The notes below the pieces were generated by a model. It was not told where the DNA came from. It saw only the letters and a program-made list of their open reading frames with translations, and did no database searches. Positions 45,201 to 56,183 of a stretch of 64,000 nt of DNA are shown in pieces. This DNA is from Sipunculus nudus (taxonomy: Eukaryota; Annelida; Sipuncula; Golfingiida; Sipunculidae): the NCBI GenBank assembly GCA_026874595.1, contig CM049318.1:36417956-36481955 (forward strand), given 5' to 3'. Within the stretch, counting starts at the first letter, position 1. Every line of letters starts with the position of its first letter. The position numbers and the translations under genes were made by a program.

Positions 45201-48200
45201 TTATTTAAACAGGCCTTACCTACCTAAACACAGCTAAACATATATTAACACAGCTAAACATACCTTAACACAGCTAAACATACCTTTACACAAGTAAACA
45301 TACCTAAACAAAGCTCAATATACATAAACACAGCTAAACAGATGTTAACACAACTAAACATACCTTAACACAGCTAAACATACCTTAACACAAGTAAACA
45401 TACCTAAACACGGCTTAACATACCTAAATACATGTAAACATACCTAAACACAGCTAAACATATCTAAACACAGCTTAACATACCTTAACACAGCTAACCA
45501 TTTTTAAACACAGCTAAACGTACCTAAACACAGCTAAACATACCTTAACACGGCTAAACACACCTTTACACAGCTTAACTTACCTAAACACAGCTAAACA
45601 TACCTTAACACAGCTAAACATACCTAAACACAGCTAAACATACCTAAACACAACTTAACATACCAAAATACAGCTTAATATACCTAAACACAGCTAAACA
45701 TCCATAAACACAGCTTAAAATACCTAAACACTGCTAAACATGCCTAAACACAGCTTAACTTATTTAAACAGGCCTTACCTACCTAAACACAGCTAAACAT
45801 ATATTAACACAGCTAAACATACCTAACACAGCTAAAAATACCTGAACACAGCTAAACATACCTTTACACAAGTAAACATACCTAAACACAGCTAAACATA
45901 CCTAAACAAAGCTCAATATACATAAACACAGCTAAACATATGTTAACACAATTAAACATACCTTAACACAGCTAAACATACCTTAACACAAGTAAACATA
46001 CCTAAACACGGCTTAACATACCTAAATACATGTAAACAAACCTAAACACAGTTAAAAATATCTAAACACCGCTTAACATACCTTACCACAGCTAACCATA
46101 TTTAAACACAGCTAAACGTACCTAAACACAGCTAAACATACCTTAACACGGCTAAACACACCTTTACACAGCTTAACTTACCTAAACACAGCTAAACATA
46201 CCTTAACACAGCTAAACATACCTAACACAGCTAAACATACCTAAACACAACTAAACATACCAAAATACAGCTTTATATACCTAAACACAGCTAAACATCC
46301 ATAAGCACAGCTTAACATACCTAAACACAGCTTAACATACCTAAACACAGCTTAACTTATTTAAACAGGCCTAACCTACCTGAACACAGCTAACACATAA
46401 CGTACCTGGACAAAATTAAACTCGGCTAAACGTACCTAAACACAGCTTAACATACCTAAACATACTTTAAAACACCTAAGCATACCCAAACCTACTGAAA
46501 ATACCTAAACACACCTTTGCATAACTCAACACACCTTAACACACCATAACACACCTAAATCTACATAAACACAACTAAGCTTACCTCAACATACCTAAAC
46601 ACACCTTAGCATACCTAAACACACCTTTACACATCTAAACCTACATTAACACACCTTAGAACCTGATCTTACCTCAAATCGCCTAAAGCTGGATTCACAC
46701 TACACCGATTCTACTTACGTTTGCCGATGTTTCGGCAAACGTCTAGCTCCGCTAATAAAAGTTCTTGTTTATTGGCGAACGGTGGCGTACGTCATGGAGG
46801 TGGAAATTTTTAACCTGCTGAAAATGTGCGGACGTTTGGAAATAAACTTAGGTGAAAGTTGTGCTCCGTTTGTAAACGTTTCTGAGTGCTGGGTTTAGTT
46901 GTGCAGAACTTGCCTCAAATGTGCTCCGTTTGCGAACGTCGAACGAGACACTGGAAGTGGTGAGCATACACTCCAACAGCTCCAGAATGCAAGGAAGCGT
47001 CCACAGACGCTCAGCATTTTAGACGTGCGTGGCCTGACGCTGACCTCATCTGACCTACGCTTGGTATTCGTTTGCCTAAGTTCTTCTAAGTCGGCGACCT
47101 CTGCACATACGCTTGGTCTAAGTTCGCCAACGCTAATAAACAATAATGTAATGCCAGCAAACGATGCCAGCATCTAGCAAACGTTCGTTAAAGTGAATAT
47201 ATCCACTGGACCCAAACGTTCGTAGTGTAAAAAAAATAATTCTTCTCGCGAACGTAATTTAGATAATTTTTAATAAATTTTGAGTTGACCCACACTAATC
47301 CAGTACCACCTCGGTAATTACGTAAGTTTAATAAATGCTTCAGATGTTTGTCATAATCTTTTATTTTTTTGCTTGTTTTCTTTATTTTAACGGTAACATA
47401 TTTGTTTTGTCCACCTAAAAGCCGTACTCACAACCGATATTTCTGATCAAGTACGATTAAATGTTAAATATTTTTAACAACTTTGAAAGCAAAGAGTAAC
47501 CGATTTATGTAGCTCATAACTGTGTTTATTTTATTTAGCTCAAGGAATATCTAGGACCCTGTGATATAGTTCATAATTTTCACGGAGATCTCCTCATAGA
47601 CTGTATTATTTACTTAGTTAAGCCAGCATTAAAAATGGAATCGGTTACGTCCATCGAAAAATGTATATTTCTGAATGACTTTTGGAAATTAATTAGTCAT
47701 CTATGGACAGTCTTTAGTAAACAACGCACGTAAACTGGGCACGAAAAGAGTAACTGTTTTTTTTTAATAAACCAGCGAAATACTTCATTCTTAGACAGAA
47801 ATGTGTAGAATTGTTTATTAAAGTCATTTGTTTCATTGAATATAAGTTGGTGGAATGAAAGATGAAAAAAAAGTAATTCTCATGATTTAAGCTAAGAGAA
47901 GAAATATTTTGAAACGTGGCAAGATTTCGTTCTACACATTCAAAAGCATTACGGTGATGGGACAACCGATATTTCATTTCATTTTTTTCTTTCAACAGGG
48001 CATGTTGTGACTTCCGGATACAGGGCGCCAAAAGGAGGAATGTTCGATATGGTCTCCTGTCCTCACTACTTCGCGGATATCCTGATCTACGTCAGCATCG
48101 CGTTTTATCTCGGGCTAGGTCACATGAACTGGTGGCTATGCACTGCTTATGTCATCATGCATAGACTGGTCTTAGCCCACAGTACACAAAAATTCTACCA

Positions 48201-48258
48201 AAACAAGTTCGACGATTATCCCAGGGATAGGAAAATGATAGTGCCATATCTCTTGTAA
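38348..48258 (+). CDS. SRD5A3: Polyprenol reductase (steroid 5-alpha-reductase 3 family), 5 exons, 292 aa
   Basis: Exons 38348-38502, 40401-40546, 42463-42657, 43088-43210 and 47999-48258 join in phase to 879 nt, 292 aa plus stop. The C-terminal part carries the family signature: KLRKNRAG, GGMFDMVSCPHYFADIL, a Trp-rich membrane segment (GHMNWWL) and HSTQKFYQNKFDDYPRDRK followed by a hydrophobic end. Several hydrophobic segments fit a polytopic ER membrane protein. SRD5A3 enzymes act in the NADPH-dependent polyprenol-to-dolichol step that supplies the N-glycosylation lipid carrier. Length is slightly short of the ~318 aa human protein. The start ATG sits in strong context (GCCATGG). The last intron (4.8 kb) is mostly a minisatellite. 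A steroid-specific 5-alpha reductase is less likely given the motifs. Confidence 0.9.
39864..39943. repeat. (CA)n(TA)n microsatellite
   Basis: Interrupted CA run followed by TATATATA in intron 1 of the SRD5A3-like gene. Confidence 0.95.
39945..40180 (-). repeat. Dispersed repeat, copy 3 (inverted)
   Basis: Reverse complement has AAATTTTCAGGGTATTTGGA, TTTTGGTGTGGATCCGGAAA and CACTTATGCACGAATGAACC, matching the 12.8-kb copy. In intron 1 of the SRD5A3-like gene. Confidence 0.65.
40401..40546 (+). CDS. SRD5A3: SRD5A3-like exon 2
   Basis: Acceptor cttaag|GGACC, donor ACCG|gtaaga, phase 2 to 1. It contains HHFYFPGFIFLVSLIWTS, which resembles the SHFYIISVLWN region of SRD5A3. Confidence 0.85.
41744..41796. 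repeat. (CT)n microsatellite
   Basis: About 25 CT units in intron 2 of the SRD5A3-like gene. Confidence 0.95.
41860..42240 (-). repeat. ~400-bp dispersed repeat, copy 3 (inverted)
   Basis: Reverse complement contains CCCACAATGCACCGGGACTTC, GAAGGTGTTTCCTCGAAATG and GTAGTCCCAGCCGTCCCACC, aligning to copies at 1905 and 51025. It lies in intron 2 of the SRD5A3-like gene. Confidence 0.7.
42237..42279. repeat. (TA)n microsatellite
   Basis: About 20 TA units in intron 2 of the SRD5A3-like gene. Confidence 0.95.
42463..42657 (+). CDS. SRD5A3: SRD5A3-like exon 3
   Basis: Acceptor tgtttcag|ATTCG, donor GAAG|gtattt, phase 1 to 1. It contains LLLGQLAFLAYLCRRLYEM, the conserved QxxRRLxE-like stretch, and a membrane segment LWSFAITFFTVLTLG. 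Confidence 0.88.
43088..43210 (+). CDS. SRD5A3: SRD5A3-like exon 4
   Basis: Acceptor tttgtag|CCTGC, donor GCAG|gtacgg, phase 1 to 1. It contains WYHVVGAAIYIIASKIQND and LAKLRKNRAG, closely matching the LRKNKAG region of the family. Confidence 0.88.
43220..46680 (+). repeat. ~3.4-kb intronic minisatellite (~20-bp unit) with higher-order repeats
   Basis: The unit TAAACACAGCTAAACATACC repeats well over 150 times with variants. Longer blocks recur: CAAAGCTCAATATACATAAA at about 44,064, 44,663, 45,308 and 45,906, giving a ~600/~1243-bp higher-order period. It starts about 10 bp after the donor of exon 4. Confidence 0.95.
46690..47230. mobile_element. MITE-like inverted-repeat element
   Basis: TTCACACTAC near 46,697 mirrors TTTACACTAC (reverse complement near 47,225). 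Inside, CTAATAAAAGTTCTTG...TTATTGGCGAAC mirrors the segment near 47,130. GCGAACG motifs recur. Boundaries are approximate. Confidence 0.5.
47999..48258 (+). CDS. SRD5A3: SRD5A3-like exon 5 and stop
   Basis: Acceptor ttcaacag|GGCAT, phase 1. It encodes the family C-terminus (VSCPHYFADILIY, HSTQKFYQNKFDDYP) to TAA at 48258. Confidence 0.92.
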
Positions 48259-48559
48259 CTTTAGTTTATGATAGATGCCTTTTTGCTTATTTTTTTCCCA
48301 AGGAACTTGGCAGTATTTTTTTAAGCTTAAGTTCCATGCTCACTTTCCCTCCTTTGCATTATAGTACATGTACAAGCAAACCTGCAGTGCTCCAACCCAA
48401 ATTCTGTTACAGAATGGGCCGCCTATTGGAATTTGTTAATCTTTCTAAAACTCACAGATCAGATCAAGAAAGTAAGGTAAAATGGAGGAATTAGGCATAG
48501 ACCTGATTAACTGGAATGAAACTAATTCCATACCTTGTAAAATATTTACGTAATTGATA

Positions 48560-48565
48560 AATAAA
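48560..48565 (+). promoter_or_regulatory. Candidate polyadenylation signal of the SRD5A3-like gene
   Basis: AATAAA about 300 nt past the stop, in AT-rich DNA. Plausible 3'UTR length, but other AATAAA-like sites are nearby. Confidence 0.35.
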
Positions 48566-49809
48566 ATATAAATATCGCAGCCAAACTAATGAGGCTGAGG
48601 TCACTGGTCACATGCTCCAACAACTACATTTTAAAGCTGCTGATTGGTTGCTGAGTGTCATAAATATTCTAAAATAAAATTGTCAAAGTGAGGCTGCTAA
48701 GCCATGACAGGCTATATTTCTTGCCAAAAATTTAAGAAGAAACAGAAGAATTCAAAATATAAATATTGTTTACAAAACTCATATAAACGATTGGTGTACT
48801 CTGTTAACGTTTCATTATATTGGTATTTTAGTGAGCTTAGATTGGCGCGACAGAGTGAGAGGACACCTGAAATACTGAATATCCATGAGCTGTAAATCCT
48901 AAATAACTGCAAATATCAAATCTTGTCTAAAGGCAACACATATGGTTCAACTGTGCGAAATATCCCACACTTTGGCAATGATTCGTATTTTTTCTTTCTT
49001 TTTTTCAGACAAGTCTATGGGTTTTTTTCTGCAAGATCTTGTACTTTTTTGTATAGTCAAGAGTGGCAGCACTGAACTAGTCTAACCAATGATTAACACC
49101 TTATTAACACATCATAAGTGTCTAACCATGGAGCGCCACCATGTGTTTATATAAATATTTAAAACAGTTTACTGCAGTAATCTAAACTTACCGACAGTGG
49201 CGCCATCTAACAATTTGACGCAGTTTATTTCATACTTATGTAGTGTCTTCTGCAACCACACGGTGGCACTGCACATGTGTAAAGTTGTACAGTCAAAATT
49301 GTTTTTTGGTCCTACAGTGACGTACCATTATATTTTCCCCGTAGATTGCTGAAGTTAAAATTGTCATATAATTTGCTCACCCCAGCTAATGGAGAAGAAA
49401 CTGCCCATCTTCAAAAACGTCAGAAAAAATCTTTTTTTTTTGGTCGGTGCACAATCATGCACCCTGTGGAACGTCCGTGCTCTTTTGTTACATTTCAGCT
49501 GCTAAAAACAAAGGTGTTATAGATTTTACAACACATTCCCATCATTTTTCTGCTCAAACTACCCTTTATTCATAAAAGAAATATAAAAATGAAGTGTTGA
49601 ATAAAATCTCTGAATAAAATCTAGATTCATTTGTTATGTTCAAGCTATTAACCATAATATGCTGGTGTTATATGATATAGAGATAAATAATGAATCGTGG
49701 TTATTAAGACTAGATAATTTTAGCACATATTTGTTACATTAATAAATCCATGACATTTTAATTTGTGTTGTACTTTTTTGAGACAGAGAGAAAGAGAAAG
49801 CGAGAGAAA

Positions 49810-49810
49810 G

Positions 49811-49868
<58 letters not shown>
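49810..49868. repeat. (TA)n microsatellite
   Basis: Interrupted TA tract with TTTA breaks. Confidence 0.92.
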
Positions 49869-50463
49869 GTTTGTGCATTTGTGGGTGTGTGTTTGATTGT
49901 GTGGGTATAAGTGTGTGTTTCTTGTGTTTTCAGACCTTCCATCTTGTATGATAACATCATGTGACAGTAATTATATCTGGTGACATTAATTAAAATTAAA
50001 AATTGCATAATTTTTATTTCATTGGTCAGTAACGGAGGGCAAGATCCACTTGCCAAACAGCCAACCGATTTTGATGACGTACGAGTCCTGCACTAGTTTT
50101 CAAGTGTCAACCGGGGCAGTAGAACTCAGCATCGCGCCGTATAAAAAAAATGCCGAGTTAAGAAAACCGCGCCTTACTTATCGAACTCATGCGAGCTCCC
50201 TGTGGCTAAATCGAATATTTTTGTTTGATTTCTAAAACGCCGATAGAGGATTCGATCATAGATCTGAGTATGAGTTTGATATAATATTAATGTATAATGT
50301 ATAATAAAATTTTTCCACTGGTCAAGAGTTGTATATTTTTTTAGCTTTTTAAAGGTAAGTATTTTCAGTAACCAGATTGTACAAAATGAAAAAAGATTAC
50401 CTCAGACTGTTATGCCTGTTTTTCATCTATGAAATGCTCACAACGTCACAACTGATTATTAAT

Positions 50464-51009
50464 CCCCTTTCACACATTCACGGATAGCAACATGGATCAT
50501 CCCGGAATTAAATCAGTGGTGTTCAGTGGACAGCAGGGCGATTTCATAAATGGGGCTTTCACACAGTCAGGAATAGCAGCACGGATCACCCCGGATCATC
50601 GTTCCAGGATCATCCGTTTTATCTCCGGCATCCCTGTGTAAACACCGCGCAGGCGTCCGGTGTGATCCTTGGTGCACCGGCGTAATAAGAGAAAAATAAA
50701 AGCCTGCACCAGGAAGATGCCGATCTCAATACGGAGCTCACGGTGGCTACACGGAGATGCACGGTGCCTACCCGGAGTGACACGGATCATTTTTCATCCG
50801 TGTACTCCGGGACGAAAAATTGCGCAGGTTTTATTTTTCTCCGAATATGCCGGGGCACCAAGGATCACATCTGATGCAGCCCGGTGTAAACACGGTGGTG
50901 CCTGGTGTTTACACGGTGATACCGAATATAACACGGATGATCTCGTACCAATGATGATCCGGGAATTTTACGGGATGATCCGTGTTGCTATCCGTTAGTG
51001 TTTGAAAGG
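50464..51009. mobile_element. MITE with ~40-bp terminal inverted repeats
   Basis: Left CCTTTCACACATTCACGGAT, then AGCAACATGGATCATCCCGG. Right, reverse-complemented: CCTTTCAAACACTAACGGAT, then AGCAACACGGATCATCCCGT. The interior has many CACGG/CCGG repeats and another internal TIR-like copy near 50,560. Superfamily not determined. Confidence 0.8.
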
Positions 51010-51024
51010 TTCTAGATTCCGCGT

Positions 51025-51350
51025 TAGAGGCACACTGCGCAGCATCGAACTCACAAGAGTACGACTCGGATGGTTAGGCCTTATTGGGCGCTACCCATAA
51101 TACACTGGGGCTTCTAAAAACACTAAAAACGTAGGTATAAATGTAGTGAACAGGGCAAGGTAGTCCGTTCAAATATGTTGAATAAGAATTGTTTCATGGC
51201 AATTTACGTGAACTTCACGGAAAAATTAATATTTTGTAAGCATACGCACGTAAAAGTTAACGTAAATTTTCCATGAAATGTAACTAATTTTGATTTTAAT
51301 GTTGACAGTTGAGAAAAGTAGTCCCGGCCGTCCCACGGTGCGTAACTGGA
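51025..51350 (+). repeat. ~400-bp dispersed repeat, copy 2
   Basis: Contains ACTCACAAGAGTACGACTC, CATAATACACTGGGGCTTC and GTAGTCCCGGCCGTCCCACG, shared with the other two copies. Confidence 0.7.
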
Positions 51351-52059
51351 AGAGATGCTGCGTAGGAAACGACATGTGACGGAAAGGCGTGGCAGAGGAT
51401 CTTTCCGAGGCGTTCATCGATCAAAACTTTTTTTAGTTTTTTTATGTGTAGCCATATCTTTTTTTGTGGCTTGGTTAATTTTAAAATGCACAATGCGTTA
51501 ACTATCATTGCTATCCTTGGTTCAACATCTTCCAACCTGGAAATTTTCAAAAACAACTGGACAGATGTTATCTGTTATTACCCAAGGTATCACCATAGGA
51601 CCATTTAACGTAATTTCTAATATATATGAATGTTCCTTAATCTGTGCATATGGAAACATGACTTTTTTTCAAATTTGGTTTATTTGATTTTTTAATAAAT
51701 ATATTTACTTTACATGGATATATTTATTTGCTGGCCAATAAGAAGCCAGAACATTACGTTTCAATCATATTATATCAACAAAAATGCTGTAAAAAAATGT
51801 TGTTAGAAATGGAAACATGGAAACATTTATTGAATAAATCTCCACAGTGGATCTGGACTTTCAGTGGATCTGCCAAACTGTTTAATTTTTTCACGCGTGT
51901 GTTACGCCTACGTGTTGGCATTTCACGGCCAGTAGTAGCACATCTGAATGGATCTGACATTTTACATTAGCTATAACATAAGTCAAAAAAGGATATTAAC
52001 TCAATGCTTTTATGTTTAATGATGGCAAAGTGTACAAAAAGCAAAGAGATGCCATGATT

Positions 52060-52490
52060 TGATTCATATTCGCGTGATTAGAATTTCGTGATTTTCATTT
52101 TCCTTATTTCGCGAGTATTTTTTTAAAGATCCCACCATAAAATAACCAACGTAGAGTATATAATCATTATCATATGGATTAATTATATTAAATTATATAT
52201 GAGTAAATTCGTAATAACTAGAATTTGACCGTAGTTAATACCGAGCGAGCAGAAATTAATGTTAATTATACTGGCAGCTAATTGAAAGATAGGATGTCAT
52301 TTATAACAGCAATCATTGCTTTACGGGTAACATATCAGATCTGTTATCATTTATAATATTATTGGTTTGCCTTTTGACTTTCCTTCGATGACGGAGCTTC
52401 TTGTTCGCGAAGGTTTTATTTTCCCTAATTATAATTTTCCTTTCGCGAATATCGCGAATTTGAAACCTTCGCGAAAAAGACAATCACACT
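52060..52490. repeat. TTCGCGA-rich MITE-like sequence
   Basis: Both sides carry TTCGCGA-type motifs in inverted arrangement (ATTTCGCGAG near 52,110; TTCGCGAATATCGCGAATTT near 52,442), resembling 19215-19607. Ends not resolved. Confidence 0.4.
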
Positions 52491-53610
52491 GTCTTCCGAA
52501 TTAAATGTCAAGCTGCTTCGACACCAGCCTTTCACTGACACTGGAAAATATGCAGCGGTATATTGTATAATTTTACGTAAACTACATATGATATATTCAA
52601 TATTTTAATTATAGAAGCTAGGTGGGGAGGTATTAAGTTTTTGTCCTTGTTATTAATTTGGTTTCATTGTTTACAACTTAATTTACACAGACAGGTTGTG
52701 AACTTATTAAAGGGAAGCTTTAGTTGGTTCATTGGAACAACCAAGGAACAATCCATTCACCTGATGACTTCGTTTTCTAGGTGATCCAGGTCACCAGAAC
52801 ACAAATTGAATTCAAACGATATCTCAACCATTTTGCTTTGTCCTATCAGAGGGCCATAGTCATTTATTAGGGCCCGCGTTCGTTTTAGAACACACCTCTG
52901 GAGTTGGTGAAGCGTGACACATTTTTATCTATAAAGCATCCTGCCTAATTTTATTTGGATAATGGCAGAACCTGTACTCACTGACTATTTTCTATTTTTT
53001 TTTTTTTTTTGCATTTAATTATACATTTATTCAAAGTTGAAATTAAAAATATATATATAATAAATACAACATCTTTGTAGCAGCAATGCATATTATGTAA
53101 TATTCCTTTATCATTAAAACACGAAGCGCTATCAACCCAACGCAATACATGAAGTCTGTGACAATGATCAAAACTTGAAAATGAGATTATATGAGGATCG
53201 GGACTGCCATCAGGTTAACCAATCTCCACACATAAGAAATATCTATGAGCATATATTTTGCTTCAATGGATCTTCCCCTGTCTTGAGTTTACAGGTTACC
53301 ATCAACCCCACGACAGGTGCAAGCACCGACCTTTTTCCGAGAACGTTAATTAACAAAGCCCAATTCAATGTGTGCTAATGGTAGTATTCACACTAAAGTC
53401 TTCCCTTAAACTAAAGAATCATGTTGTTGCTGCAGAAAGACATTTAACGTAAACAGAACTCTGAGGAAACTTTATAGGTTTAACTATGAACCCTTTTTCA
53501 CCCACAATACAATCATCAGTGCTGACCATTCACCACCGCACACTTTAATATAATCATCAACATACTGCATAATCAAATACATCCATTTTTATTCAACACG
53601 TGATTTAAAT

Positions 53611-54190
53611 GTGACATAATTCAGGATACAGTGATGCTTGGCACGCCAATGAAATAAAGACCATGATTATAAAATACATATGGGTTTAATTTAACATAGT
53701 GACATAATTCAGGATATAGTGATGCCTGGAACGCCAATGAAATAAAGACCATGGTTATAAAATACATATGGGTTTAATTTGACAAAGTGACATAATTCAG
53801 GATACTTTGATGCCTGACACGCCAATAAAATACAGGCCATGGTTATAAATAGACATAAGTTTAATTTAACACAGTGACATAATTCAGGTTACTTTGATGC
53901 CTGGCACGCAAATTAAATACAGGCCATGATTATACAATAATATAGGTTTAATTTAACAAAGTGACATAATTCTTAATACTTTGATGCCTGGCACTAAAGT
54001 GAAATACAGGCCATGATTATACATTACATATAGGTTTAATTTAACAAAGTGACAATATTCAGGATAAAGTGATGCGGATCACGACAATGAAATTCAGACC
54101 ATGTTTACGATGATAGAACACATATAGGTCTAATTTGTAAAAGTGGAGTAACTCAGGATACAGTGATACCTGTCACATGAAACAAAAGGA
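53611..54190 (+). repeat. 88-bp tandem repeat, about 6.5 copies
   Basis: GTGACATAATTCAGGATAC starts at about 53,611, 53,699, 53,787, 53,874, 53,961 and 54,049. The last unit is degenerate. Confidence 0.92.
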
Positions 54191-55090
54191 TGATTTCACA
54201 AATGAATACATATGAAATAAATCGTTTATCAAGAAATATTTATATATTAGTAATTAGCTAACCCCCCCCCCCCCCAATTATAAAAAAGGGGTTTAGCTCC
54301 ATCTTAGTAAACTTTTTTTTTATTTATTTTAGATCTTACAACGGGAAACAAATATTCAGAAAAACATGATGCTTCAGAAGCATTGTTCAACCTTTCCAAA
54401 TGTACTAACATGTGCATATGTAAAATCATACTTTTAAAAACACAACAAAAATTATAAATGAAAACTATACATGGACATGTATACACATGTATATAGTGTA
54501 AGGTAATATAAATATACATATATACATATATACAGTCCCTGTTGAGTACAGTACGTCATAACACGTTATAAGAGACGTGTAGACATAATAAAAACTCTTA
54601 AACAGAGAAAAAGCCAACACTGAGAAGTCAATAGAACTGAAGCATAAAGGCATTACGAAAACAACCTGCAGGCATTCTCTGACCTCATTATACACAGAAC
54701 TGGCTATCTGATCCAAAATTATACCCAGAGAACAAAGGAAACACGCTTGAGACAATAATCGCTAATATATAATTTATCAAAATTTTGTCATGGGTAAATT
54801 ATTATTGAATTTTGACGTGAATCGGTTTCATTTTATTGTGGATCTCGGTGTTTACCCCATCTTCCAGTAAATCCGCGCTCTTTATTAGTGCTTTCGTTGA
54901 GTGCTCTCATACTGTAAATTGTAAATATATATATATATATTTATATCAGGGGCAAATCCAGGGGGATTCCTTACTGCGTGATATAACTTGTTTTCAAAAA
55001 CTGTTAAGGTTAAGTTTAACCCCCTTTCTTAGAAAAGTGATCTTTTTAAAGGACATACGAACATATATATATATATATATATATATTGTT

Positions 55091-55495
55091 TTATGGTGGA
55101 GGTAACCGCCTCCATTTTTTTAATGCTTACTTAACTACATATATGTACATCTGCAGAATTCCATTTCGGTTTCGGACTACGTTACAGGGCAGTATCACGC
55201 TTCCTCTCATTTTATATTCTGGCGTCAACCAGACCCGGTGACTACTACACCTGCGCGCCCTGGATGCGTAATCGTCCCCATTGCTGGGTCATACCACCGA
55301 GGAACACCCGAAAGGTGCACTCGTTTGTGAGTGAAACACGGCCGTTGATCAAGGCCTTCCCATTTAGCCTGCAGAGCGCTCACCCTGGGTGGGGGCCCGA
55401 CCGTGAAAAATCTCACGGCCTAGGCTGAGATTCGAACTCACGATCTCCCGGCTTTGAGTCCCGCGCTCTAACCCTGAACCACAGAAGCCGGTTTA
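55091..55495 (-). mobile_element. tRNA-derived SINE, copy 2
   Basis: Reverse complement starts ACCGGCTTCTGTGGTTCAGG, with B box GAGTTCGAATC. It shares GTGTTTCACTCACAAACGAG with copy 1 and ends in the hairpin GGAGGCGGTTACCTCC. Confidence 0.82.
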
Positions 55496-55498
55496 TAT

Positions 55499-55653
55499 TG
55501 TTACGAAGCCAAATAATTCAGGGGAAAATACTGGGCCGATCCGGGATTCGAACCCATGTCGGTGGCGCACAAGTCCGGCGTACCAACCACTTCACTAGCA
55601 AAGCATGCTTCACTAGCGAGGCAGTTCTGTCCGCTTTTATGTCACCCCGTAAC
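55499..55653 (-). mobile_element. Short tRNA-like repeat with GTTACG ends, copy 2
   Basis: Same order of blocks as 13,775-13,916: GTTACGGGGTGACATAAAAG, GGTACGCCGGACTTGTGCGC, GGGTTCGAATCC, CGTAACA. Confidence 0.7.
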
Positions 55654-55775
55654 ACACCCCCTCTTAAGAGCATTCTGCTATCAGAACAAGACTAATTATC
55701 CCAGGAGTCAAATTTGGTGAGCTTATTTCCTGGGCCATAAGTTTTACCGTACGTCACTTTGGACGAGCCCTCTTT

Positions 55776-55931
55776 TTGTTACGAAGACAAATTGTTCAGA
55801 GGAAAATACTGGGCCGATCCGGATTCGAACCCATGTCGGTAGCGCACACGTCCGGCGTACCAACCGCGTCGCTAGCAAAGTAAGCTTCACTAGCGAGGCA
55901 GTTCGGTCCGCTTTTATGTCACCCCGTAACA
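55776..55931 (-). mobile_element. Short tRNA-like repeat with GTTACG ends, copy 3
   Basis: Same family, about 280 bp from copy 2 in the same orientation. The outer end runs directly into a long (TA)n tract. Confidence 0.7.

Positions 55932-55933
<2 letters not shown>

Positions 55934-56005
<72 letters not shown>
55934..56005. repeat. (TA)n microsatellite
   Basis: About 36 TA units between the GPCR 3' end and a tRNA-like repeat. Confidence 0.95.
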
Positions 56006-56008
<3 letters not shown>

Positions 56009-56183
56009 GGTTTGTGAAATACAAAATTGTTTCTGGACAAGGCCGTCATATAATCTTCCCATTAGCATGGCTCTGGAGAGAGCGCAGCTACCAGTTGTTT
56101 CAAATTTAATCACTGTAAATTCATTTTTCTTAATGTCTCTTGACAAGTGTGAAATAAAGTATATTGTGCATTTCACTTTAGTC

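Larger units (their letters stand above)
48570..56183. other. Gene-poor region between SRD5A3-like gene and GPCR
   Basis: No gene recognised. Contains the MITE at 50464-51009, dispersed repeat copy at 51025-51350, TTCGCGA-rich stretch at 52,060-52,490, 88-bp tandem at 53611-54190, SINE copy 2 and two tRNA-like repeats near 55.1-55.9 kb. Confidence 0.55.

Noticed and set aside
10653-46680. Tandem arrays considered as CRISPR arrays.
   Set aside because: The repeats are contiguous without unique spacers of constant length, and the DNA is clearly eukaryotic.
46895-47177. Overlapping 92-codon open frames on both strands.
   Set aside because: They lie inside an inverted-repeat MITE-like sequence in an intron; the mirror frames reflect the palindromic structure.
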